From Bacteroidales bacterium (GTDB lineage Bacteria; Bacteroidota; Bacteroidia; Bacteroidales; JAFGXI01): 64,000 nt of DNA. The notes below the pieces were generated by a model. That model saw nothing but the letters and a program-made list of their open reading frames with translations. It had not been told where the DNA came from and made no database searches. This document shows positions 45,250-54,849 of this stretch, piece after piece. Positions within the stretch are counted from its first letter, which is position 1. Every line of letters starts with the position of its first letter. The position numbers and the translations under genes were made by a program. The stretch spans positions 248,001 through 312,000 of the forward strand of contig JAFGXI010000002.1 of NCBI GenBank assembly GCA_016936665.1. The letters are read 5' to 3'.

Positions 45250-47874
45250 ATGTCTGAGGATACAAATATATTAGAGCAAAATGAGTCGCAAGAACAACAC
45301 GTCGAAGGACAAGATACTCAAATTACAAAATTGGGTGGCATGTTTAAAGAGTGGTTTTTAGATTACGCCTCATATGTCATTTTAGAGAGAGCCATCCCTC
45401 ACCTTTACGATGGCCTAAAACCGGTACAACGTCGCATTCTACATTCCATGAAGCGGTTAGACGATGGCCGTTACAATAAAGTTGCAAACATTATAGGTTT
45501 TACCATGCAGTTTCACCCACATGGCGATGCTTCTATTGGTGACGCTTTAGTTCAACTCGGACAAAAAGATTTACTAATCGACATGCAAGGGAACTGGGGA
45601 AATATTCTCACAGGAGACTCAGCAGCCGCTTCGCGTTATATCGAAGCTCGACTATCTAAATTTGCTTTAGATGTAGTTTTTAATCCAAAAACAACCTTTT
45701 GGAGCAATTCTTATGACGGACGAAATAAAGAACCGATTGCACTACCAGTCAAATTTCCTTTGTTGTTAGCACAAGGTGCAGAAGGTATTGCTGTAGGTTT
45801 ATCGACCCGAATCTTACCGCACAACTTCAACGAACTTATCGATGCGAGTATAAAATATCTACAAGACAAAGATTTTGAAATATATCCCGATTTCATCACA
45901 GGAGGCTTTGTAGACGTATCGAAATACAACGAAGGAACAAGAGGCGGAAAAGTAAGAATACGTGCAAAAATTGAAGTCCTCGATAAAAAAACGCTCTCAA
46001 TTGTAGAGCTTCCATTCAGTAAAACCACAGGAATGGTTATCGATAGTATTTTGGCGGCCAACGAAAAAGGTAAAATAAAAATTAAAAAGATCGACGATAA
46101 TACCGCTTCGGAAGTCGAAATATTAGTCCATCTTGCTCCCGGCATTTCAACAGATCAAATGATTGATGCGCTGTATGCATTTACCGATTGTGAAATATCT
46201 TTATCGCCAAATGCATGTGTAGTTGAAGACGACAAACCTCAGTTTTTATCTGTTAAAGACATGCTAAAGTCGTCGGCTAACAATACCGTTGAATTGCTTA
46301 AACGAGAGTTGGAGATTCGATTAGACGAGCTGGAAAGCGATTGGCATAAATCTTCTTTGGAACGAATTTTCATCGAAAATAGAATTTACCATCAAATTGA
46401 AGACAGCCCGAACTGGGAACACACAATAAGTACCATCGATAAAGGATTGGATCCGTTTAAACCTTTACTTAGAAGAGAAGTCACCACAGAAGATATAGAA
46501 CAGCTTACCGAAATTAAAATGAAGCGTATCACAAAACACGATGCCTTCAAAGCCGATGAGCACATCAAATCGATAGAATCGGAAATGGACGAAGTGAAAA
46601 ATAAATTGGCTCACATCGTCGAATATACGATCGATTATTATAAAGAGATAAAAAAGAAATACGGCAAAGGTAGAGAACGAAAAACAGAAATTAGAGATTT
46701 CGAAAACATCGAAGCTGCTAAAGTAGTGGTTGCTAACGAAAAACTATACGTTAATCGCAAGGAGGGATTTGTTGGAACAGGTCTTAAAAAAGAAGAATTC
46801 GTTTGCAATTGCTCCGATATCGATGATATTATTGCTTTCAGAAAAGATGGCACCTTTGTGGTAACCAAAGTAGCCGAAAAAAACTTTGTCGGAAAAGATA
46901 TCATTCATGTCGATGTCTTTAAAAAGAACGACTCCCGAACCATATACAACGCAATATATCGCGACGGAAAAGCAGGATTTGCCTTTATGAAGCGCTTTGC
47001 TGTAACAGGCGTTACACGCGATAAAGAGTACGACATTACCAAAGGCACCGAAGGCTCCAGACTTCTTTATTTTACAGCAAACCCAAATGGGGAATCTGAA
47101 ATTGTTAAAGTCTATTTAAAGCCTCGTCCAAAACTTAAAAAGTTAATTTTCGAGCTCGATTTTGGACAACTTGCTATAAAAGGACGTCAATCGCAGGGCA
47201 ATATATTATCGAAAAACGATGTGCATAAAATTGTGCTTAAAGAAAAAGGTTTATCCACATTAGGGGGCCGAAATATTTGGTTCGACGAGGCTGTTTTACG
47301 ATTAAATGTAGACCATAGAGGATTGTATTTAGGTGAGTTTTTAGGCGACGATAAAATTCTTGTTATTACAAAAGATGGTAAATATCGACTCACAAACTTC
47401 GATCTTACCAATCATTATCCCGATAATATTTTACGTATCGAAAAATACAGATCAGGACGAGTTTACAGCGTTGTTCATTTCGATGGTGAACAAGAATTTC
47501 ATTATCTTAAACGTTTCGAAATTAGTGAGGAAGACAAAGACACCTTGTTCATATCTGAACATCCAAAGTCCAGTTTTATAGAACTGTCGACCGATACAAA
47601 ACCAAAATTAGAACTTGTTTTTGGAGGAAAAGATGCAGATAAAGAACCCGAAGAAATTGATGTTGACGAGTTTATTGCTATCAAAGGATCGACGGCTAGA
47701 GGTAAAAGGCTTTCGACATATAAAATTAAAAAAGTTAATTGGCTAGAACCAATCGAAGCAGAAGTATTAAACGATGATTTGCCAAACGAAGATCAAGAAG
47801 AGTCTAAAGAACGAATTTCTTCCTTATTAAAATCGGTAGATGATGACGATTCGCAAATGAGCCTTGAAATTTAA
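45250..47874 (+). CDS. parC: DNA topoisomerase IV subunit A (ParC/GyrA family)
   Basis: An 874-residue DNA-breakage subunit. The catalytic Tyr is Tyr130 in AASRYIEARLSKFA, preceded by FHPHGDASIGDALVQL and YDGLKPVQRRIL. The C-terminal half carries beta-propeller-type repeats; I do not see the GyrA box that marks gyrase. The tail (DLPNEDQEESKERISSLL) is acidic. Together with parE it should decatenate replicated chromosomes. Its stop codon overlaps the start of the next gene by one base (TAATG). Confidence 0.93.
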   Translation: MSEDTNILEQNESQEQHVEGQDTQITKLGGMFKEWFLDYASYVILERAIPHLYDGLKPVQRRILHSMKRLDDGRYNKVANIIGFTMQFHPHGDASIGDALVQLGQKDLLIDMQGNWGNILTGDSAAASRYIEARLSKFALDVVFNPKTTFWSNSYDGRNKEPIALPVKFPLLLAQGAEGIAVGLSTRILPHNFNELIDASIKYLQDKDFEIYPDFITGGFVDVSKYNEGTRGGKVRIRAKIEVLDKKTLSIVELPFSKTTGMVIDSILAANEKGKIKIKKIDDNTASEVEILVHLAPGISTDQMIDALYAFTDCEISLSPNACVVEDDKPQFLSVKDMLKSSANNTVELLKRELEIRLDELESDWHKSSLERIFIENRIYHQIEDSPNWEHTISTIDKGLDPFKPLLRREVTTEDIEQLTEIKMKRITKHDAFKADEHIKSIESEMDEVKNKLAHIVEYTIDYYKEIKKKYGKGRERKTEIRDFENIEAAKVVVANEKLYVNRKEGFVGTGLKKEEFVCNCSDIDDIIAFRKDGTFVVTKVAEKNFVGKDIIHVDVFKKNDSRTIYNAIYRDGKAGFAFMKRFAVTGVTRDKEYDITKGTEGSRLLYFTANPNGESEIVKVYLKPRPKLKKLIFELDFGQLAIKGRQSQGNILSKNDVHKIVLKEKGLSTLGGRNIWFDEAVLRLNVDHRGLYLGEFLGDDKILVITKDGKYRLTNFDLTNHYPDNILRIEKYRSGRVYSVVHFDGEQEFHYLKRFEISEEDKDTLFISEHPKSSFIELSTDTKPKLELVFGGKDADKEPEEIDVDEFIAIKGSTARGKRLSTYKIKKVNWLEPIEAEVLNDDLPNEDQEESKERISSLLKSVDDDDSQMSLEI

Positions 47875-48878
47875 TGAGACCTTTATTTTTGATATTTTTC
47901 TTATTGAGCATCAATCTTATAATACGTGCTCAAGACTTAATTTATCAAAAAACATCAACTTATAATGCTGGTTTCTATTTGAGTTTCGACGAATTCAGAT
48001 TCGGTAAACCATCAATGCCTTTAAATTATCCGATCGATCGTACACAATTACCCGCCGATTCTTTGGATTTAAGCATTATTTATCCTTATAGCTTCTTTTC
48101 CGCAGAGGATAATGCATTTTATAAAATTGTTTTCCCAGACAGTTTAAAAGCGACTATTCCGAAAATATGGGGCTTCTCCGATGGAGAATCTATCTATTAC
48201 AATTTTTTGGAGAAATGGTCTGCCGAGGTTCATTTTCAAAAACTGATAAATGTGGGAGTCTATTCTATATCTTGGCAATTGTTAGATAGGCTTACATCAA
48301 GTTTCTCCGGAGCATTGCCGGAAAAGAAGCACACTTGCAATTGCGAAAAAGATTATGAAATTCAAATGCTTTTACTTTCTATTTCCGATGGAGAAGTGCA
48401 AATTTTAAACTTTGAGAATGTGCGTTCTATTTTATTAAAAAACGATTCAGTATTGTATCATGATCTGATTTCCGGAAACTCTGAGCAAACCATTGAAACA
48501 TCATATCAATACATTACATTATTCAATAAAAAACATCGATTCGAGAAAGTTGAAATTTTACCGGCAACATTCCAATTGGAAGATGCTGTAAACTTGATTC
48601 TTAAAACAAAAAAAGATAAAAGCATTGAGTTGTACTGTAACAGAGTTTACGATCAGATTAAAAATAACAAAGCCTTTAGCGAAGCTGAAATCGTTCGTCA
48701 ATATCACAAAAATAATCAACTAAAGTCGATTGGAATTGAAACCAAACATATCTTTAGTTTAACGAATGAAAAATTACCTATCGGTTTTTGGGCTTTTTAC
48801 AACAAGACTGGTAAGCTCGAGAAAATTATACAATACAATTTGTTTGGAACAAATCTTCAAACAATTAAAAAACCTTAA
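47874..48878 (+). CDS. Secreted protein of unknown function coupled to parC
   Basis: A 334-residue protein with a signal peptide (about 1-20, ending IIRAQ). The body has no catalytic motif that I recognise. Near the C-terminus a MORN-like segment (LPIGFWAFYNKTGKLEKI) and VRQYHKNNQLKSIGIE suggest short repeat strands. The start overlaps the parC stop by one base, so it is translated from the same mRNA, although an exported protein is an odd partner for a topoisomerase. It shares its TTAA stop with the convergent priA. Confidence 0.65.
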   Translation: MRPLFLIFFLLSINLIIRAQDLIYQKTSTYNAGFYLSFDEFRFGKPSMPLNYPIDRTQLPADSLDLSIIYPYSFFSAEDNAFYKIVFPDSLKATIPKIWGFSDGESIYYNFLEKWSAEVHFQKLINVGVYSISWQLLDRLTSSFSGALPEKKHTCNCEKDYEIQMLLLSISDGEVQILNFENVRSILLKNDSVLYHDLISGNSEQTIETSYQYITLFNKKHRFEKVEILPATFQLEDAVNLILKTKKDKSIELYCNRVYDQIKNNKAFSEAEIVRQYHKNNQLKSIGIETKHIFSLTNEKLPIGFWAFYNKTGKLEKIIQYNLFGTNLQTIKKP

Positions 48879-51376
48879 TAAGGGTCTACATCAATTTGAA
48901 CAATTAACGATTTAAAAACATCAACATTTCTAATAGCATCGGTTCGTTGTAAAATAATGGCTTTGTATTGGTCTAAGTATTGATTTTTAGGAAGTTTTAT
49001 TAAAATATTGCTCAAATAATAATTTTGAATTCGATTAATAATCGGCACCTGAGGTCCTAAAATAGGAATACCGGATAAATTTTCGTTTAAGTCTTTTTGT
49101 AGAATTAGAGCAGCTTTGAGCAAAAGGTGTTCCTGTTTGTGCTTCAAGGTTAGTTCAATTAGCCTTACGTACGGAGGATATCCAAACTCATATCTTTCCG
49201 ATAAAAAAGTCTGATATAAATCATGATTATCTTGAGTCAAAGCTTGTTGAATCACCGGATGTTGAATCTGCGAACTCTGTACTATAACTTGCCCATTGCC
49301 ATCTCTCCTGCCCGCTCTTCCGCTCACCTGTGTAATGAGCTGATAAGTACGTTCTTCCGATCTAAAATCGGGGTAAGACAACATTTGGTCGGCATTGATA
49401 ATTCCTACTAAACCTACGTTGGAAAAATCGAGCCCCTTGCTTACCATCTGAGTACCAACTAAAATATCGATATCTCCATTCTGAAATTGATAAATTAAAT
49501 CGGTAGCAGCATGCTTATTACGAGTGGTATCTAAATCTAAACGCGCCACTTTTGCTTCCGGAAAAAATATTTTTATTTCATCTTCGAGCTTTTCCGTTCC
49601 CAGCCCTTTAGTTTCTAAGGCCGGACTTCCGCAAGCTTTGCAATGCGTTAAATGGGCAATAGTATAACCGCAATAATGGCATTGTAAATTGTTGCTGAAT
49701 TTATGATAGGTTAAACTTACATTGCAATGCTCACAATTGGCAACCCAACCACAAGTTTTGCACTCAATATAAGGCGAATATCCTCTCCTATTTTGGAAAA
49801 GAATTATTTGTTTATGAAGCGACAAATTATTTTTAATTGCTTCGAGAAGATCTTTAGAAAAAGAAGAGTGCCATTGTTTTTTGCGACGTGACTCAACAAT
49901 ATCTACAAGCCTGACATGGGGCTGAGCCACCTCATTGAAACGGCTGTTTAAAAAAACTTGCGCATACTTGCCTTGCTGACAATTGTGATAAGTTTCTAAG
50001 GATGGCGTAGCTGTACCTAACAGAACTTTTGCCTTATATTGTTGAGCTAAAACAATAGCCACATCGCGAGCATGATATCTTGGCGCAGGAGCATATTGTT
50101 TATATGTATTTTCGTGTTCTTCGTCTACAATGATTAAACCTAAATTGTGAAAAGGTAAAAAAATTGAGGAACGAACACCTAATATTATTTTATATTTTGA
50201 CGAAGCACCCTTAAGCATTTCGTTCCAAATTTCGATGCGCTCAGCATCGTTGTACTTAGAGTGATATACAGCGACTTTGTCCCCAAAAAACTTGCTTAAT
50301 CTGTCAATTATTTGGGTGGTTAATGCAATCTCCGGCAATAAATATAAAACTGTTTTATTTTCATTTAAGTATTTCTGAATTAAATGAATATACACTTCCG
50401 TTTTACCACTAGCCGTAACACCATTAAGCAAGCATGTCTGTTGTTGTCCGAACAAATCTTCTATTTGAATTAAAGCCTCTTCTTGCGAAGTTGAAAGCGC
50501 ATTTAGTGGACTAATATGGCTAAGTCTCGGTTTTAAGCGACCTATAACTTCTTCGTAAATCATCAATATTCCTTTATCTGCCAATGCATTAACTTGCGCA
50601 TGGGTAGCTTTGGTATGATCTAGCAACTGTTTAAGACTAACTTTTTTATCTTGTTCGGAAAATGCTTTGGATAAGCTAAGGTAAGATAACAGAATATTTT
50701 CTTGCTTAGGAGCATTGCTTACAAGCTCAAATGCTTTAGTACTACCTTCAATTGAGTCGTACTCGGAGGTTAACTGAACAAATTTTTGTGTTTTTTCTTT
50801 GTAATTGGTCGTTATTGCATCTTTTAATTCGATGACTCCATTAGCACTCAATCGTTTAACCAATGCATGTATTTGTTTTTTGTTCAAAAGCTTTGCTGCT
50901 TCCGACATGGTTAACGATTTTGCTTTTTGTAGCTTTTCAATCAAAACATGATCGGCTTTCGATGCCATTGGTAACAAAGATTCGTCAAAAGATTCTTTTA
51001 AGCTGATAAGCAATTCGTTTTCTAATTTTAATCCTGAGGGTAAAGCCGCTTTGTATACTTCGCCAACGGAGCACATGTAATAACCGGCCATCCATTGCCA
51101 CAGTAGAATTTGCTGCTCAGTAACAATGGCTAATTCATCAATTAAATCTTCAACTTCTTTTACTTCATACGCTTGAGGCTCCTCGAAATGAATTCTTGAA
51201 ACGATGGCTGAATAGCGTTTATTTTTTCCAAGAGGCACAACAACTCTTGACCCAATAGATATTTGATTGTAAAAACTCAAAGGCAATGCATAGGTTAACT
51301 GAATACGCATTGCCAATGGTAATATTACATCTACAAATACAGAATTATTTTTATCCGATTGTACGAAGTCTGTCAT
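48875..51376 (-). CDS. priA: Primosomal protein N' (PriA helicase)
   Basis: An 833-residue replication-restart helicase. After the 3' DNA-end-binding region come Walker A (GVTASGKTEVYIH, about residue 320), DEEH box (IVDEEHENTYKQ, about 415) and a cysteine zinc-ribbon block of CxxC pairs (CKTCGWVANCEHC ... CHYCGYTIAHLTHCKACGS, about 535-585), then LVGTQMVSKGLDFSNVGLV and QVSGRAGRRDGNGQV. Full-length. Last gene of the cmk-ispH-pfkA-priA run. Confidence 0.97.
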   Translation of the reverse strand: MTDFVQSDKNNSVFVDVILPLAMRIQLTYALPLSFYNQISIGSRVVVPLGKNKRYSAIVSRIHFEEPQAYEVKEVEDLIDELAIVTEQQILLWQWMAGYYMCSVGEVYKAALPSGLKLENELLISLKESFDESLLPMASKADHVLIEKLQKAKSLTMSEAAKLLNKKQIHALVKRLSANGVIELKDAITTNYKEKTQKFVQLTSEYDSIEGSTKAFELVSNAPKQENILLSYLSLSKAFSEQDKKVSLKQLLDHTKATHAQVNALADKGILMIYEEVIGRLKPRLSHISPLNALSTSQEEALIQIEDLFGQQQTCLLNGVTASGKTEVYIHLIQKYLNENKTVLYLLPEIALTTQIIDRLSKFFGDKVAVYHSKYNDAERIEIWNEMLKGASSKYKIILGVRSSIFLPFHNLGLIIVDEEHENTYKQYAPAPRYHARDVAIVLAQQYKAKVLLGTATPSLETYHNCQQGKYAQVFLNSRFNEVAQPHVRLVDIVESRRKKQWHSSFSKDLLEAIKNNLSLHKQIILFQNRRGYSPYIECKTCGWVANCEHCNVSLTYHKFSNNLQCHYCGYTIAHLTHCKACGSPALETKGLGTEKLEDEIKIFFPEAKVARLDLDTTRNKHAATDLIYQFQNGDIDILVGTQMVSKGLDFSNVGLVGIINADQMLSYPDFRSEERTYQLITQVSGRAGRRDGNGQVIVQSSQIQHPVIQQALTQDNHDLYQTFLSERYEFGYPPYVRLIELTLKHKQEHLLLKAALILQKDLNENLSGIPILGPQVPIINRIQNYYLSNILIKLPKNQYLDQYKAIILQRTDAIRNVDVFKSLIVQIDVDPY

Positions 51377-51396
51377 TAATTTTTACCGATGCTTCA

Positions 51397-52368
51397 TTAA
51401 ACATTTAGAACCGTGAGTAAATCGTATAATTTTTGATTAATGCTTTTGGATTCTTTAATGGCTTTTTCGAAAGGAACAAGTTCAAGTTGACCACATTTTG
51501 TACCGATCATAACATTACTTTTTCCTTCGATTAAAGTTTTAACAGCTTCAACCCCCATTTTTGAGGCTGAAACACGATCGAACGCTGTAGGAGAACCGCC
51601 ACGCTGAACATGTCCTAAGACGGTAACTCTAACATCGTAGTCTTCAAAATCTTTTCTTACTTTTTTTGCGATACGGTAAGCGCCTCCTTCTTCTTCTCCT
51701 TCGGCCACAACAATAATTCCGCTCGATTTTTTTTCTTTAAATTTATTTTCTAAATATAAATGTAGCTCATCTAAGTGGGTAGGAACCTCAGGAATTAAAA
51801 CGCCTTCTGCTCCACCGGAAATACCTGAGCGAAGTGCTAAAAATCCAGCATCGCGCCCCATGACTTCGACAAAAAACAAACGATTATGAGCACTGGCTGT
51901 GTCTCTAATTTTATCGAGAGCTTGCATTACTGTATTTATAGCTGTATCGTAGCCAATACAATAATCGGTTCCATATAAATCGTTGTCAATAGTTCCCGGA
52001 ATACCCACAAAAGGAATATTGTATTCGTTCTCGAAGATATTTGCTCCTGTAAAAGTTCCATTACCACCAATAGCAACAACCCCTTCAATGCCCTCTTTTA
52101 CAAGATTATCATAAGCTTTTTTTCTTCCGGAAGCTTTCATAAACTCTTTGCTTCGAGCTGTTTTAAGGATCGTTCCCCCATGTTGTATAATATTACTTAC
52201 ATCTTTAGAAACTAATGGCTTAAAAGAGCCTTCGACCATTCCTGCATAGCCTCGCATTATTCCCACTACCTCAACGTTATTATATATTCCTGCTCTTACG
52301 ACTGCTCTTATGGCAGCGTTCATTCCAGGAGCATCTCCTCCCGATGTAAATACCGCAATCTTTTTCAT
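51397..52368 (-). CDS. pfkA: ATP-dependent 6-phosphofructokinase
   Basis: A 323-residue glycolytic kinase. Motifs: TSGGDAPGMNAAIRAVVRA at the N-terminus, GGNGTFTGA, PGTIDNDLYGTDYCIGYDTA (catalytic base Asp), and EVMGRDAGFLAL, then GHVQRGGSPTAFDR. Gly in the GGDAPGMN and GGNGT loops points to ATP rather than pyrophosphate as phosphoryl donor. It starts 9 bases after ispH. Confidence 0.96.
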   Translation of the reverse strand: MKKIAVFTSGGDAPGMNAAIRAVVRAGIYNNVEVVGIMRGYAGMVEGSFKPLVSKDVSNIIQHGGTILKTARSKEFMKASGRKKAYDNLVKEGIEGVVAIGGNGTFTGANIFENEYNIPFVGIPGTIDNDLYGTDYCIGYDTAINTVMQALDKIRDTASAHNRLFFVEVMGRDAGFLALRSGISGGAEGVLIPEVPTHLDELHLYLENKFKEKKSSGIIVVAEGEEEGGAYRIAKKVRKDFEDYDVRVTVLGHVQRGGSPTAFDRVSASKMGVEAVKTLIEGKSNVMIGTKCGQLELVPFEKAIKESKSINQKLYDLLTVLNV

Positions 52369-52377
52369 ATAATTGAT

Positions 52378-53247
52378 TTAATTAATGTCTTCTATATGTT
52401 TAGCAATTTTTTCCATTAACCACATCGGTGTAGAAGTGGCACCGCAAATCCCCACAGAATCGTTTTTTCCGAACCAGCTATTATCAACATCTTCTATATC
52501 GGAAACAAAGTAAGAACGATTGTTCACTTTTTTGCAAATTTCGTGAAGCATTTTACCATTTGAACTTTTCTTTCCGCTCACAAAAACAATTACATCGTGT
52601 TGTTGAGCAAAATCGGGCAATTCATCGGCTCTATATGCCACTTGACGACATACCGTATCGTTAGATATAAAATCGGCTTCTTCGCTATGCAACAGCAATT
52701 GTTCTTCAATTTTTGATTTGATTTTTTTAAACCCCAAGATACTCTTTGTAGTTTGAGAAAATAAGTTGATGGGTTTAGTAAAATCGACTTTAGTCAAATC
52801 TTCAACACCTTCTACCACTATGGCTTTACCACCGGTTTGACCAACTAAACCATTCACTTCAGCATGGCCTTTTTTCCCGTATATAACAACCTGCCCTCCT
52901 TTATCGTGGATTGCATCGCTGCCTTCCTTTATTTTATTCTGAAGCTGAAGTACAACAGGGCATGATGCATCGACCAATTCGATATTATTTTCTATTATTA
53001 TTTTATATGTCTCAGGAGGTTCGCCATGAGCACGAATCAAAACTTTACAATTTGTTAATTGTTTTAATTCTTGGTGATCGATTGTTATTAAACCCATCTC
53101 TTTCAGACGGTTAACTTCTACATTGTTATGAACAATATCGCCCAAACAATACAACCTTCCTTCTTTGTTTAATATTTCTTCAGCTTTTTGTATGGCATAA
53201 ACTACACCAAAACAAAAACCTGATTTTTGATCTATATCAATTTTCAT
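52378..53247 (-). CDS. ispH: 4-hydroxy-3-methylbut-2-enyl diphosphate reductase
   Basis: A 289-residue [4Fe-4S] enzyme for the last step of the MEP isoprenoid pathway. The three cluster cysteines are Cys12 (SGFCFGV), Cys96 (VDASCPVV) and Cys198 (NDTVCRQV). Other conserved parts are IRAHGEPPE and GICGATSTPMWLME. It lies 16 bases after cmk and 9 before pfkA, an arrangement repeated in Bacteroidota. Confidence 0.96.
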   Translation of the reverse strand: MKIDIDQKSGFCFGVVYAIQKAEEILNKEGRLYCLGDIVHNNVEVNRLKEMGLITIDHQELKQLTNCKVLIRAHGEPPETYKIIIENNIELVDASCPVVLQLQNKIKEGSDAIHDKGGQVVIYGKKGHAEVNGLVGQTGGKAIVVEGVEDLTKVDFTKPINLFSQTTKSILGFKKIKSKIEEQLLLHSEEADFISNDTVCRQVAYRADELPDFAQQHDVIVFVSGKKSSNGKMLHEICKKVNNRSYFVSDIEDVDNSWFGKNDSVGICGATSTPMWLMEKIAKHIEDIN

Positions 53248-53263
53248 GTAAGCTTAATTTTAC

Positions 53264-53944
53264 TTAACTCAGTTTAGAGTTAATAATTTCCAATGCTTTT
53301 TTTAACTGCTCTTCTCTACTTAAAAAGGAGTTATCTATAACAATGGCATCGGTGGCTTTTTTTAATGGACTTTCTGTTCTGTTTTCGTCCTGATAATCGC
53401 GTTGAGTAATATTTTCGAGCACTTCTTCGAATTTTAAATCGGATTGTTTTGGTTTTAACTCATCGAAACGGCGTTGGGCTCTTATTTGAGCATCGGCGGT
53501 TAAAAATAATTTGACTTCAGCGTCTGGGAAAACGACTGTTCCTATATCTCTTCCATCTAAAATAATGCATTTATCTTTTCCCATTTCTTGTTGCATCTTA
53601 ACCAAATACTCTCTTACTTTTTTAATTTGACTAACTTGGCTAACCCAACGACTTACAGTTATAGATCGGATTTTATTTTCTACTGATTTTCCGTTTAAAA
53701 ATGTTTCTATCAAGTCGCTCGATTTTCGTTCGAAACGGATGTGTATTTGTTTTAATATATCTTCTAGTTCTTTATTGGACAAGTCTTTCTCGATTAAATC
53801 GTTTTCCATGAAATAACAAGTCACAGCTCGATACATTGCTCCTGTATCGATATATATATAAGATAATGTTTTAGCTATTTCTTTAGCTAAAGTGCTTTTC
53901 CCACAAGAAGAATAACCATCGATGGCAATAACTATCTTTTTCAC
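53264..53944 (-). CDS. cmk: Cytidylate kinase
   Basis: A 226-residue nucleoside monophosphate kinase phosphorylating CMP and dCMP. P-loop is GYSSCGKST (10-18), with substrate motifs YIDTGAMYRAVT, DGRDIGTVVFPDA and AQRRFDEL. First gene of the cmk-ispH-pfkA-priA run. Confidence 0.95.
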   Translation of the reverse strand: MKKIVIAIDGYSSCGKSTLAKEIAKTLSYIYIDTGAMYRAVTCYFMENDLIEKDLSNKELEDILKQIHIRFERKSSDLIETFLNGKSVENKIRSITVSRWVSQVSQIKKVREYLVKMQQEMGKDKCIILDGRDIGTVVFPDAEVKLFLTADAQIRAQRRFDELKPKQSDLKFEEVLENITQRDYQDENRTESPLKKATDAIVIDNSFLSREEQLKKALEIINSKLS

Positions 53945-54020
53945 TTTTTTAAATTTTAACTAACAAAGTTAATCTAAAGTATATTGACAAAAAAAAGGTT
54001 TAGAATAATTAACTAAAGAT

Positions 54021-54704
54021 TTATTCACAAGTTATCGCTCTTTTAAAAATGTTCATTCCTATACTTGCTTTTTCTCTAATAAATTTAACATTTTTACTTA
54101 CCGATATTTCATTTGGATCAATTAAATAAATTGGACAGTAATTTGGCACTTCGTATATTAAACCTGCTGCAGGATAAACATTTAATGATGTTCCGACAAC
54201 CAAAAAGAAGTCAGCTGTTTTAACGATTGATGCTGCGTCTTCAATTTTAGGAACCGCTTCGCCAAACCAAACTATATGTGGACGCAATTGTGATCCTTTT
54301 TTGCATAAATCGCCTTTCTTTAACTCCCATCCGTTCAGCTCGTAGATTAAATTTTCGTCGACAGTGCTCCTAACTTTTTTCAATTCGCCATGCAGATGTA
54401 AAACGTTTGTACTTCCGGCTCTTTCATGTAGATCATCAACATTTTGTGTTATCACAGTAACTTTAAAGCATTTTTCGAGTTCTGCAATTATGTAATGTGC
54501 TCTATTTGGAATAACGTCTAACAACTGCTTTCTTCTTTGATTGTAAAATTCTAAAACCAAACCCTGATTGTTTTGCCATGCTATCGGGCTAGCAACCTCT
54601 TCTATATTGTATTGCTCCCAGAGTCCTCCCATGTCTCGAAATGTTTTTATTCCACTTTCTGCTGATACACCAGCTCCGGATAATATTACTAAATGTTTTT
54701 TCAT
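54021..54704 (-). CDS. cobB: Sir2-family NAD-dependent deacylase lacking zinc cysteines
   Basis: A 227-residue sirtuin that removes acyl groups from lysine while consuming NAD. NAD-binding motifs: LSGAGVSAESGIKTFRD and TQNVDDLHERAGS; catalytic His105 (LHLHGELKKV). A Tyr54-x-x-Arg57 pair (FYNQRRK) matches the class III selectivity pair for succinyl/malonyl lysine. The usual CxxC...CxxC zinc ribbon is gone: after His105 only one Cys, in GDLCKKGSQ, remains. This zinc-less form is common in Bacteroidota. Single gene. Confidence 0.92.
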   Translation of the reverse strand: MKKHLVILSGAGVSAESGIKTFRDMGGLWEQYNIEEVASPIAWQNNQGLVLEFYNQRRKQLLDVIPNRAHYIIAELEKCFKVTVITQNVDDLHERAGSTNVLHLHGELKKVRSTVDENLIYELNGWELKKGDLCKKGSQLRPHIVWFGEAVPKIEDAASIVKTADFFLVVGTSLNVYPAAGLIYEVPNYCPIYLIDPNEISVSKNVKFIREKASIGMNIFKRAITCE

Positions 54705-54849
54705 ATGTTTAAAATTTATAATGATGTTTAAAAAGACACCAATTAAAATCGTCTTTGTGTATGCCTGTTATAAATACAGACAAGGTCTTATTCGATAATT
54801 TAATTTTAGTTTAAATTTACACAATATTCTATCAAAAAAATATTTATTG

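Noticed and set aside
45711..46145. 144-codon minus strand frame inside parC
   Set aside because: Antisense to conserved topoisomerase IV subunit A sequence.
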